64,000 bases of DNA from a bacterium. GTDB taxonomy: Bacteria > Hinthialibacterota > Hinthialibacteria > H5-UNCL2. The position numbers were made by a program, and so were the translations under genes. Where the stretch lies: assembly GCA_015075175.1 (NCBI GenBank), contig JABTUV010000004.1, positions 124,001 to 188,000 on the forward strand. Direction: 5' to 3'. Below the pieces are notes generated by a model, which worked only from the letters and a program-made list of their open reading frames with translations, was not told the DNA's origin and did no database searches. This document shows positions 23,019-31,584 of this stretch, in pieces; the first letter of the stretch is position 1; each line of letters begins with the position of its first letter.

Positions 23019-23279
23019 GTTCCGACCGCCTTGAAAGGGTGATTGCAGGCGTGGCGATTCTAGCGTGGGCTACGGTTAAGATTGCATCAGGAGAGTATGA
23101 AATCTTAATGAACCCACGGCGGCATGGTAGCACGGCGGGCCTCTCTTGGCGACGGGGCAATGAACGGAAGGGCGGTCTTCCATGCGGGCGGCCTGCGCGC
23201 AGGCTCAATCCCCCCCCGTCGCGCTTCGCTCAGGGCCTTCGGTTCTGTTTTTCGCGGCCTACGAGCCCTGTCGCACTCA
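23019..23279. promoter_or_regulatory. phoB upstream region with inverted and direct repeats
   Basis: TTAAGATT (23076-23083) and AATCTTAA (23101-23108) form an inverted repeat. On the coding (minus) strand TTCATTAAGATTTCATACT (23094-23112) carries TTCAT twice with an 11-base period, the spacing of a PhoB half-site pair. It is a candidate Pho box for autoregulation; the match to TGTCA is partial. The rest (23125-23279) is repeat-like and shows no gene. Confidence 0.3.
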
Positions 23280-24953
23280 TCACGCCGTGGCGGAGGAGAG
23301 CGGCAGGGGTGCGGCCAGGAGGCGCTCCAACTGCCTCACGAAGCGCACGAGATCGTCCTGGCTGGGGTGGCTGTAGAGGGCGACTTGCAGCCAGTTGCGC
23401 TGCAAAAGGTAACGGCTGCGGGCGGCGACGTGAAAGCCCTCGGACTCCAGCCGCGCGGTGAGGGCCTCCGCCGAGAGGTCCGGCGGCAAGGTCAACGTGA
23501 AAACAGCGGGGGAGGCGTACTCCCGGCCCGCCAGCGGCGGCAGGCCCAATCGGACCAGTTCCTCGCGCAGCCAGTCGGCCGCCTCGGCCAGCGGCGGCCG
23601 CCGCCGGCAGACCTGGATGGCCGCGTGCAGAGCCGCCAACTGATTGGACGACAGGGTAAAGGGCACGCCTCCGCCGGCGTCATACAGAGCCAGGTCGAGA
23701 TAGCGCGGGAGGCGCCGAGAGGCCGTCGGCAGGTCCTCTTGATGGAAAACCAACGTTAGGCCGGGATAGGAACCGAGCGCCTTGCCGCTCACGGCGGACG
23801 CCAGATACACCTGGGACAGGTCGATGGGCATGGTTCCCAGCGAGCTGACGCAGTCCACGGCCAGGCGCAAGCCGGCGGCGCGCGCGAGCGCGACGAGTCG
23901 CGGCAGGTCGTTCTGGATGCCCGTGGACGTTTCACAATGCACAAACCACAGCCAACTGAAGCCGTTGGGGTTGGCGCCGGCCCTCCTGTCCGTAGTTGCG
24001 CAGCGTGCTGCGCCGATCGAGGAGTGCGCGCCCATGAGAAGGGATTCCACCTTTGCATAGTCCAAAGGCCGGCCCCAATCCACCGAGAGCGTCTCGAAGT
24101 CCAGGTTGAAGCGGGCGGCATGATCGATGAGGCGTTCGCCGAACTCGCCGTTGGAAAGAACCAATCCACGGCCGGAGAGCAATGAGAGTTGCGCGGCGAC
24201 CACGTCGTTGGCCAGCGTTCCCGAGCCGGTGAGGATCTCTACGGCGTCCGCTCCCGTCCACTCACACAACATGCGGCGCGTGTCGGAGAGGAGGCGCTGG
24301 AACTCGGAACTACGATGCGAAAGCGGAGCGGCGGCGAAGGCGCGGGCGACTTCCGGCGCGATGGCGACCGGACCCGGCAGAAGGTTGACGGGCCCGGGAC
24401 GCGTCGCGTTTTCGACGATCAGCGACAGCTTGGGTCGGCGCTCGGTGAATCGCTCCAGCGTGAGGTACATGGGTTGATACCAGGCGCCGGGGGTACCCAC
24501 CAGCGGCCCGAAGGGGATGAAGCCCATGCGCGAGTAGAGCTTGAGTTGGCGGGTTGTGCCCGAGATGACGGCCAGATCGAAGCCCTGTGCGATGCAGTAC
24601 TCGCCGATGCGCGCCAGGAGTTGCTGGGTCAGGCGGCCGCCGCGATACTCGGGTCGCACCGCCAAGAGGCGCAGTTCGCACACCCGATGGTGCGGCGGCA
24701 GGTAGTGGTCCAGCTCGGGCAGCTTGCCGTCCAGCGAAAAGGGGCGCCGGTCGCGGATGGCCATCATGCCCGCCAGCGTGCTCCCCTCCAGCGCGACCAG
24801 ATAAACGTTTTCCCCGTGGAACTTGTCCGTCAGCGTCCGCTCGGGATTGGGCGGATGCTGCGGGATTTCCTCGACGAAGGTGCGATAGAGCAGGCGGCCG
24901 ATCTCCTCCAGTTCCCAGGGCTGGTCGGCCAGCTTAAACGTGAGTGGGCGCAT
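23280..24953 (-). CDS. GNAT N-acyltransferase-like domain fused to class V aminotransferase
   Basis: 557 residues from ATG 24953, chosen because GGGAGG precedes it; the frame is open to 25016. Residues 1-180 are GNAT-like: LYRTFVEEIPQHPPNPE, VYLVALEGSTLAGMMA, then the acyl-CoA loop type LRLLAVRPEYRGGRLTQQLL and LYSRMGFIPFG. The pattern resembles FeeM-type N-acyl amino acid synthases. Residues 200-557 are a class V, alanine-glyoxylate-type PLP enzyme: PGPVAIAPEV, LTGSGTLANDVVA, VDCVSSLGTMPID, and the PLP lysine in AVSGKALGSYPG. The first bases overlap the end of the radical SAM gene by 20 nt, so the two are co-translated. A family F repeat is inserted in frame at 23990-24013 (GAARCATT) before HCETSTG. 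Substrate unknown. Confidence 0.8.
   Translation of the reverse strand: MRPLTFKLADQPWELEEIGRLLYRTFVEEIPQHPPNPERTLTDKFHGENVYLVALEGSTLAGMMAIRDRRPFSLDGKLPELDHYLPPHHRVCELRLLAVRPEYRGGRLTQQLLARIGEYCIAQGFDLAVISGTTRQLKLYSRMGFIPFGPLVGTPGAWYQPMYLTLERFTERRPKLSLIVENATRPGPVNLLPGPVAIAPEVARAFAAAPLSHRSSEFQRLLSDTRRMLCEWTGADAVEILTGSGTLANDVVAAQLSLLSGRGLVLSNGEFGERLIDHAARFNLDFETLSVDWGRPLDYAKVESLLMGAHSSIGAARCATTDRRAGANPNGFSWLWFVHCETSTGIQNDLPRLVALARAAGLRLAVDCVSSLGTMPIDLSQVYLASAVSGKALGSYPGLTLVFHQEDLPTASRRLPRYLDLALYDAGGGVPFTLSSNQLAALHAAIQVCRRRPPLAEAADWLREELVRLGLPPLAGREYASPAVFTLTLPPDLSAEALTARLESEGFHVAARSRYLLQRNWLQVALYSHPSQDDLVRFVRQLERLLAAPLPLSSATA
23990..24013. repeat. Family F repeat inside the aminotransferase gene
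   Basis: CCGTAGTTGCGCAGCGTGCT followed by GCGC. The same sequence is found twice at 32788-32862, with an inverse copy at 32902. It adds residues in a loop between the FETLSVDWGRPLDY region and the conserved HCETSTG and does not break the frame. Confidence 0.8.
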
Positions 24954-26319
24954 ACGACGGCCTCCCTTGCGCCGCCGACTCCCGCGCGCGGGCGGGGTCG
25001 TGGCCGGCAATCCCAAACGTGCGCACGCGATTCCAATAGGCCATATTGACGGGAAGACTGAAGAACAGCGTACCTGATAAACCCAGTTGTGGCAAGGCGC
25101 GGATGCTGCGGGCCGCGATGCGCCGCGGGGAATAGAACTGGGAGATGAGCCAGTCGGCGCCCGCTTGCAGTTCCTCCGGCGTCATGCCGCGCGGCTCGAC
25201 CACCACGTGGCGGTAGTCGTAGTGCTCCCAGTTGTGGTCGAAGATGCGTTTTGCCCGCTCCATTTGGGCGAAGAGCGGCGTGCCGGGCAGGGGAGTAAAG
25301 ACCGCTACTTGCACGGCGTCGATGCCCGCGTCGTCGGTGAAGCGCAGCGTGCGCTCGAACACGTCGGGGCGGTCGTGGTCCAGTCCCAGCACGATGCCGG
25401 TCTCGACTCCGATGCCGGCGCGATGCAGCGTGTCGATCTGGCGCTTGAAGCGGTCGATGCGGTTGAACTGCTTGGACACGTCGGAGAGGTTCTCCGGGGA
25501 AAGCGTCTCCAGGCCGACGAAGAGGCCCTTGCAGCCGCTCTTCGCCGCCAGCGCGACCAGCTCGGGATGGTCGGCGATGGAGAGGGTGGTCTGGCTGATC
25601 CATTGCTTCTCCAGGGGGACGAGGGCCGTAAAGAGCTCGCGGGCGAAGGCGCGGTTGGCGGCCAGGTTGTCGTCGATGAACATGACGTGATGGCCGGGCA
25701 GGCGTGATACTTCATCAATGACGTGTGCGACCGCACGTTGCCGCTGGCCGTTGCCGTGAAAGGCGGCGATGGAGCAGAACCGGCAGCGATGGGGGCAGCC
25801 GCGCGTCGCCTGGACGGTGTTGAGCGTCACGTAATGCGGTCCACGCGGGGAGAGATGCCGGGGCAGGCGCGGCAGTTGAGCCAAGTCGAACGGCGCATGA
25901 GCTGCGTAGCGGGGCTGCATCCGGCCGGCCAGCAAGTCGGCGATCAGCGCCGGCCAGACAGGCTCCGCCTCGCCCATGACGATGGCGTCGGCGTGGCGGC
26001 CCGCTTCCTCGGGCAGGAAGGTGGGATGCATCCCGCCCAAGACGACGGGTATACCCCGGCGGCGAAACTCGGCCGCGAGCTGGTACGCCCGCGGCGCTGT
26101 CGCCGTCATGACGGTTATGCCGACCAGGTCGCGCGGGCGATCCAGGTCCAGATCGTCTACTTGTTCATCGATAATCTCGATTTCCCAATCCGGCGGCGTC
26201 ACGGCGGCGACGGACAAGACGGACAGGAGCGAGAACCGGAACCACTTGCCGTTGCGTTTGCCTTTGGCCTTGCGGGCGGCCCAGAGGCCGCTGGCGGGAA
26301 CGATCAGGGTTAGTTTCAT
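24934..26319 (-). CDS. B12-binding-domain radical SAM protein
   Basis: 461 residues from ATG 26319. The N-terminal 150 residues look like a cobalamin-binding Rossmann domain (LVGITVMTATAPRAYQLAAE, then GIPVVLGGMHPTFLPEEA, though without the DxHxxG motif). The radical SAM core has the 4Fe-4S motif CPHRCRFC (RGCPHRCRFCS), FIDDNLAANRAFA, and LGLDHDRPDVFERTLRF. A C-terminal domain of unknown role ends near the start of the downstream GNAT-aminotransferase gene, which it overlaps. The pair probably acts on one small molecule or lipid. The exact reaction (methyl transfer or other) cannot be read from sequence. Confidence 0.85.
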   Translation of the reverse strand: MKLTLIVPASGLWAARKAKGKRNGKWFRFSLLSVLSVAAVTPPDWEIEIIDEQVDDLDLDRPRDLVGITVMTATAPRAYQLAAEFRRRGIPVVLGGMHPTFLPEEAGRHADAIVMGEAEPVWPALIADLLAGRMQPRYAAHAPFDLAQLPRLPRHLSPRGPHYVTLNTVQATRGCPHRCRFCSIAAFHGNGQRQRAVAHVIDEVSRLPGHHVMFIDDNLAANRAFARELFTALVPLEKQWISQTTLSIADHPELVALAAKSGCKGLFVGLETLSPENLSDVSKQFNRIDRFKRQIDTLHRAGIGVETGIVLGLDHDRPDVFERTLRFTDDAGIDAVQVAVFTPLPGTPLFAQMERAKRIFDHNWEHYDYRHVVVEPRGMTPEELQAGADWLISQFYSPRRIAARSIRALPQLGLSGTLFFSLPVNMAYWNRVRTFGIAGHDPARARESAAQGRPSYAPTHV

Positions 26320-26346
26320 GGCGTTAACGTCTCCCCTCCCATCCCT

Positions 26347-26559
26347 TGTCATTTCGACCGACTTATTCTGTCATTTCGACTGACGTATTCTGCCATTCCG
26401 TCCGACGTATTCTGTTCGACCGACGTATTCTGTCATTTCGACCGACGTATTCTGTCATTTCGACTGACGTATTCTGTCATTTCGACCGAAGGGAGAAATC
26501 TTCTGCTCGCGCTGGACCCGCGGCAACGGCGGAAGATTTCCCTTCGGTCGAAATGACAG
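26347..26559. repeat. Family B element with tandem 22-base tail amplification
   Basis: About six copies of a TGTCATTTCGACCGACGTAT-TC unit (some shortened) run from 26347 to about 26475. They lead into one complete palindromic unit (TGTCATTTCGACCGAAGGGA ... TCGAAATGACAG) ending at 26559. Confidence 0.85.
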
Positions 26560-26810
26560 CCCACTGCCCGGTCGCTTTTCCCATCGATCACGTTCCGTGC
26601 GCACTTAGATGGTCTTTCTAAGACGCTCAAATGACGGAGAGTTAAGAATGGGTGCGATGCGGGGTGGGAAGCCGGCGGCTCGGAGGAGAGGGTGGTTGAG
26701 TAGTTGCGTTCGCAGGCGTTTGCATACACTGGGCGAGCGACAGAGGGACTTCTGCCGACACCCGGGACTTGGCGTCCCTGATTCATCGCCAAATCGACAA
26801 GCACTTACGT

Positions 26811-27721
26811 GGACTATCAAAAAAAGCGCGAACTGATTGAACGTGGTGAACTGAAGTACTGAGCAAGCGGCCTGGGTCCACAACCGGCGGCGCTTTCGCA
26901 GCTTGAAGATGATGCTGCAGGCGGGCTCTGATCACCGGCCTGCGGTATTTCGGGCAGCGCAACGCCGCTAACATCCGCGTGCGCGTACGCTCGCCTGCAA
27001 GAGGCGCCTGCCGCCTTCGACGGCTTTCGCATCTGCATCTGTCCGATTTTCACGCTGACGGCATACGGGCCTCGACCTGGCCGTCTCGTGCCGGGTGCGC
27101 GACCTTCCCGCCGACCTGTGCGTGTTGACCGGCGACTACCATTTCCACCTGCATGGTGCATCGGAGGAAGCGTATCCCGTGATGGAGCGGATCGTGGGGA
27201 GCATCCGGGCGCGGCATGGGATTGTGGGAGTGCTGGGCAATCACGACGGCCGTGAGACCGCGCCGGAGCTCGAGAAGCTGGGCGTTCGCATGTTGGTCAA
27301 CTGTGCGCATGAAATCCGGCGCGGGGGCGACAGCCTGTGGGCACTCGGCTTGGATGATCCCCACTATTACGGATGCGACGATCTCGCCGGAACGCTTTCC
27401 GACGTGCCCGGCGACGCCTTCAAGGTCCTGCTCGTGCACACGCCGGAGCTGGTGCAAGAAGCGGCGGCACGGGGCGTCGATTTGTACTTGTGCGGACATA
27501 CGCACGGGGGTCAGGTCCGCGTGCCGGGGATGAAACCGCGGCTGGTCAATACGAGACTGGGCGTCGAATTGCACCACGGCCCGTGGCGGTACCATGGAAT
27601 GAAGGGTTACACATCCGCTGGCGTGGGCTGCTCGGTCGCGCCGGTGCGATTCTTCTGCCCGCCGGAGATCACGCTGATCGAACTGGTGAGAATGGGGTCG
27701 GCGCCTGTTATGGCGGAGTGA
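26811..27721 (+). CDS. Metallophosphoesterase, calcineurin type (frameshifted N-terminus)
   Basis: Binuclear-metal phosphoesterase of the YkuE/YaeI-like group. The motif FRICHLSDFHADGI (metal ligands D and H) is recovered by joining frames at 27020-27060. Then come LCVLTGDYHFH, VGVLGNHDGRE (NHD), LLVHTPEL and LYLCGHTHGGQV (GHTHGGQ). Such enzymes hydrolyse phosphodiesters or lipid pyrophosphates. The first part (YQKKRELIERGELK, RITGLRYFGQRNAANIRV) also appears only in pieces, so the start near 26811 is approximate. The last residues, VRMGSAPVMAE, are probably read from a palindromic element at 27692-27762 and not native. Confidence 0.7.
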
Positions 27722-27762
27722 CTTCCGCCGGGTCGTTGGGCGCGGCTCCCATTTTTCCTTTT
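27692..27762. repeat. Possible diverged family A element at the phosphoesterase 3' end
   Basis: GAGAATGGGGTCGGCGCC pairs imperfectly with GGCGCGGCTCCCATTTTTCC. The arms resemble family A but the centre does not. It supplies the last codons and the stop of the phosphoesterase. Confidence 0.45.
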
Positions 27763-27789
27763 TGAGTACCAAGGGGCCGCGCCAGGTCA

Positions 27790-30700
27790 TCAACCCACGG
27801 CGTCGGCGCGATAATCCGCTCCGCCGTGGGCCGCCGGATGCCCCAGATATCCCCCCAGCATCCCCGCCAGCGGCCATGCCTCTTCCACCACGAGGCCGCG
27901 CCAGGCGCCGATGCCGGAGAGCGGGCCGCGCACGATCAGCGCCGGCTGCGTGAGGAGATCGCCGAACCGCTCCTGGACCGGCGGTTTGATGACGCACTGC
28001 AACATGCCGGTTTCGTCTTCCAGAGTAATGAACATGACACCCTTGGCGGTGGGAGGCTTCTGGCGCAGGATGACGATGCCGGCGGTCGTCGCCGATGGCG
28101 CACCATCCCCCCCGGCCCCCCTTATTAGCGGGGAGTGCTGCCGCCCCTTCGACTTCGGCCTTGGCCTCGCTCAGGCTTTCGGCATGGACGATCCTGGCGG
28201 CGTCGGCTCCCCCCTTGAGCCGGGGGGTCGAGGGGGATTTCGCAGCATGTGAAAGCACGTTTCGATGGAGGGCACGCACAAGGCGTCCAGCGCGCGGCGG
28301 GCGAGCGTCATGGGATGGACGCGCGCCGCGTCGTGGCTGCGATAATCCCAGGAGAGGCGCTCGTGCGGCAGAAGCGCGGGCAGATCGGGGATATCCTCGG
28401 GTTGTAACGCGGGCAGGTCCACGAGCGTGGGATGGCTGTCGCCTCCCGCCGGTCCCAGCTTGTTGGCCAGAACGCCGATCTCCCACAAAGCGCGGCGGCT
28501 GTCGCCGGCGAGGACATCGAGCGCGCCGGAAATCGCCAGGCCCTCCAGCGCCTCGCGCGACAGTTCGACGCGGCGATAGAGGTCCTCCACGCTGGTGAAG
28601 GGAGCGCGCAGCCGCTGCCAGAGGATGCGCCGGGCCGCTTCGCCGGAGACCTCCTTCACGCTCGTCAGCGGCTTGCGGATCGCCAGTCGTCCCGCCGGAT
28701 CGCGCTCGAGATCGTAGCGCAGGCCCGAGCGGTTGATCTCGGGCAGGAGCGTCGCCACGCCGCAGCGGCGCGCCTCCTCCTCCAGCGTCATCGGATTGTA
28801 CATGCCCGGACGATGCTGCATGACCGCCGCCATGTAAGCCGCCGGATGGTACAGCTTCATCCAGGCCGACTGATACACAGTGCGCGCAAAGGCCGCCGCA
28901 TGGCTCTTGCAGAAGCCGTAGCCCACGAAATTAGCGACCTTGTCGAAGACGGCGTGCGCGATCCTCTCGGGCACGCCCCGTCCCACCGCGCCCGCGACGA
29001 ACCTCGTGCGCATCGCCTCCATCTGGCCCGGATCGCGGAACTTGGACATGAGCGAGCGGAACTCGTCCGCCTCCTCCATCGACATGCCCGCAAAATGATA
29101 GGCGAGCTCCAGGATCTGCTCCTGAAAGAGAATGATGCCGTAAGTGTCTTTCAAGACGGGTTCCAGATCGGGATGGTCGTATTGCACCGGCTCCTGGCCG
29201 CGACGGCGGCGAATGAAGGGATTGACCATGCCCCCCTGCAGCGGGCCGGGGCGGAAAAGCGCCACTTCACTGACCAGGTCGGCGAAACACTCAGGTTGAT
29301 GCTGCGCCAGAAGATGCAACTGGCCCTGTGATTCGATCTGAAACACGGCCAGCGTGCGGCTCTCCTGGATCATTTAGTACATGGGGATCGTCCAGGGTGA
29401 GGCGTCGATGTCCACGGGGCCTTCTGGCGGTTGGCCAGTTCCACGGCCTCCGAGAGGTCGCCATCATGCGCAGGCCCAGCACGTCCAGCTGGTCAGGCCC
29501 AGCGCCCACGTCGTGCTTGTCGAGCTGGGCGATCTTAACGCCGTTGGCGGAGACTTACGGGGCGTATGATGCAGCGGCCGCGACAGCAACATGCCGCCAG
29601 GTGCTGCCCGAGATGGCGGGGCACTCGTCCAGGCTCGGCGGTCATTTGGGAGGACCTCAAACATGGGGAGGCTCAAGCACGGAGAGGAGGCGCTGCGATG
29701 CTCCTCGACGTGGCAGGCGCGGCTGGGCACGACGCGGGACAACTGTCGACCGTCTCCATCAGCCACCCAGCGCCTTGGCCACGTCGCGCAGCGCCGAGCG
29801 CAACTGGTAGGTGACGACGGTCGCGGTCATGGCCGTCTTTCCTGTCCGAAGGTCTCCTCCATCCAGGCGATGATCTCAGCGCGCCGGTGGAGTCGAAATC
29901 GATGTCGATGTCGGGGATGTCCTTGCGCCGCCGTGCAGAAGCGCTCAAAGAGCAAGTTGTGTTCGAGCGGATCCACGGCGGTGATCTCCAGGAGATAGGT
30001 GACGATGGGTTGGCGGCGGAGCCGCAGCCGGCGCAGCGGATGCCGCGCCGCCGCGCCCTCGACGACGACCTGGTGGACGGTGAAAGTATTCCTCGGTCAA
30101 GCCCCAGGATGACTTCGAGCTCTTCGAGGCTGGGCTGCGCGCGCGCGCATTCAGGGGCGCTAGCAGCGGGGAGGGCGGCGCGCAGAGCCAGGCCAGATAC
30201 TCGCCGGCGGACTGGCCGTCGGACAGGAGCGCCGCGGGCGGATGATGTAGCCGGGAAGCAGATCGAGATCACACTGGGCGGCGAGGGCGGCGGCGTTCTC
30301 AAACGCCTCGGGGAAAGGAATACGGCGGCGCAGGGCGGCTTCGGACGCCAGGCAGGCCTCGGCGTTGAGGGGCCGCTCGGGCCGGCGCTCGAACAGCGTG
30401 CAGCCGAGCCGGATGCAGGTTAGGAGATCATAGCGGCGATAGTCGCGTCGCGCCGCGTGGCGCACGTCGCCGGAAGCGACGACGGGAAGGGAGAGCTCGC
30501 GCGCCAGCTGGCGGAGCTGGACGAGGCGCGCGCGCTCGCCGGCGCGCCGATGCTGCGACAGCTCGACGTAGAGGCGCTCGCCGAAGATTTCCACTGGAAA
30601 GCCAGCGGCCGGCGGCCTGGCGCCGTCCGCTTCCACGAGTTGATCCAGCTGGCTCTCGCGTCCTCCGACAGGCAGAAGAGGTCCCGTGATGCGCCGCCAG

Positions 30701-31028
30701 CGCGCCAGCGTGGCCTGAGGCTGGAGGCGCGGGCAGGTGGGCCTGGGTGAGCAGCCGGCAAAGTTGACTGTAGCCATACGGCGAACGCGCCAGAGCACGA
30801 GCGACGCCCCTCGACCACGACTTCGCGCCCACGATGGGTTTGACACCCGCCATCCGGCAGGCTTTTGAAAGCGCACGGCGCCGTAGACGCCGTGCCGGTC
30901 GGTCAACGCCAGCGCGGCGACGCCCAACTGCGCCGCGCACCGCCAGCGCCTCGGAGGTGAGCCCCGGCCAGAAACGAAAACCAACTGCGAACGCAGATGC
31001 GCAAATGATATGATCTGTAGCGCGGCAT
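27790..31028 (-). CDS. dnaE2: Error-prone DNA polymerase DnaE2/ImuC (frameshifted N-terminal half)
   Basis: C-family polymerase alpha subunit. The PHP domain is seen in pieces (ISFAHLRSQLVF, AALALTDRHGVYGAVRF, about 30850-31010). The palm is marked by the catalytic Asp motif DIPDIDIDF (about 29905) and by AVFQIESQGQLHLL. The fingers follow with FRPGPLQGGMVNPFIRRRRG, DTYGIILFQEQILE and FVGYGFCKSHAAAFARTVYQ. Helix-hairpin-helix and OB-fold parts follow (VFITLEDETGML-like MFITLEDETGMLQCVIKP). The region 28171-29373 is intact. The rest needs several indels. Family E repeats (28103-28136 and 28208-28240) separate the thumb/HhH part from the OB fold. DnaE2 normally acts in mutagenic lesion bypass with ImuA/ImuB, which are not in the window. 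Confidence 0.85.
28103..28240. repeat. Two family E palindromic elements inside dnaE2
   Basis: CCCCCCTT...AAGGGG-type units: CCCCCCTTATTAGCGGGG at about 28117-28134 and CCCCCCTTGAGCCGGGGGG at about 28209-28227. A third copy lies at 62620. Together with the sequence between them they disrupt the dnaE2 frame. Confidence 0.7.
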
Positions 31029-31029
31029 C

Positions 31030-31175
31030 ACGTTTTCGGCCGTAGCGCCGGCATCCTGCCGGCTGGCGTGGGTGGCGTCCCGCCCCCACGCTTCGCTGCG
31101 GGTTGCGAGCACGCTGATCAAACGTGTGGGCGATGCCCACACGCAAGCCGGCAGGATGCCGGCGCTGACGGTCAA
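31030..31175. repeat. Palindromic repeat between the DUF6504 gene and dnaE2
   Basis: GCCGGCATCCTGCCGGC at one end and GCCGGCAGGATGCCGGCGCT at the other, with GTGTGGGCGATGCCCACAC inside. It is a compound inverted repeat that separates the DUF6504 stop from the dnaE2 start, so it lies in the leader of dnaE2. Confidence 0.75.
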
Positions 31176-31402
31176 TCCACCGTGCGCCAGTTTCCAGCTC
31201 TGTTCTTGCGATAGACTTCCAATACCGCGCGATTCGTGCGCACGCGGAAGTAGACGCGCCTCCTCCCTCCCACCAGCGGCCTGCACGATCCATTCATCCA
31301 GGATCTCGCGCACCGGGTCGCGACAGTTGCGCCACGTGATGAAAGCAGGCTTGGCCTGCACTTCCACCTCGATGGACTGCAAGCCAGCTTGGGCGCCTCC
31401 AT
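31172..31402 (-). CDS. Small DUF6504-like protein (frameshifted)
   Basis: About 75 residues. Joining two frames gives MEAPKLAC, IEVEVQAKPAFITWRNC, DPVREILDEWIVQAAGG, then RRVYFRVRTNRAVLEVYR and GNWRTVD. This matches the DUF6504 pattern (a short beta-rich domain with KPxxFxWR, a W in the middle, and YFRVRT...LY near the end), which is often encoded next to dnaE2/imuB genes. Start ATG 31402 with GGAAAGGGAG upstream. Two small indels (about 31375 and 31260) are inferred. Role unknown, probably with the mutasome; upstream of dnaE2 on the same strand. Confidence 0.6.
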   Translation of the reverse strand: MEAPKLACSPSRWKCRPSLLSSRGATVATRCARSWMNGSCRPLVGGRRRVYFRVRTNRAVLEVYRKNRAGNWRTVD

Positions 31403-31523
31403 GACTCCCTTTCCGAGCGGAGGGCCAGTATACCAAGGCCGACCTGGCCAGGCAAGAACTTTACCCCAATGTATTGGGTTTTAATGGAGGGGGTTTCAGG
31501 CTTGCCTCCGATCAAGATTGTCC

Positions 31524-31552
31524 TTGTTTCTTGCGACCAGGTCGCATATAAT
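31524..31552 (+). promoter_or_regulatory. Promoter of the URO-D-like gene with palindrome in the spacer
   Basis: TTGTTT (31524-31529), 17 bases, TATAAT (31547-31552). The spacer contains the perfect odd palindrome GCGACCAGGTCGC (31533-31545), a candidate operator. The gene starts 33 bases downstream of the -10 box. Confidence 0.6.
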
Positions 31553-31584
31553 AACGTTAACATGAGTCAAAAAGAGGTGCCTTC

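Noticed and set aside
26346-26621. Plus-strand open frame over the 22-bp minisatellite
   Set aside because: The 22-base period cycles through all frames and gives a low-complexity FRPTYSVISTD-type peptide with no conserved start signal; it is repeat DNA.
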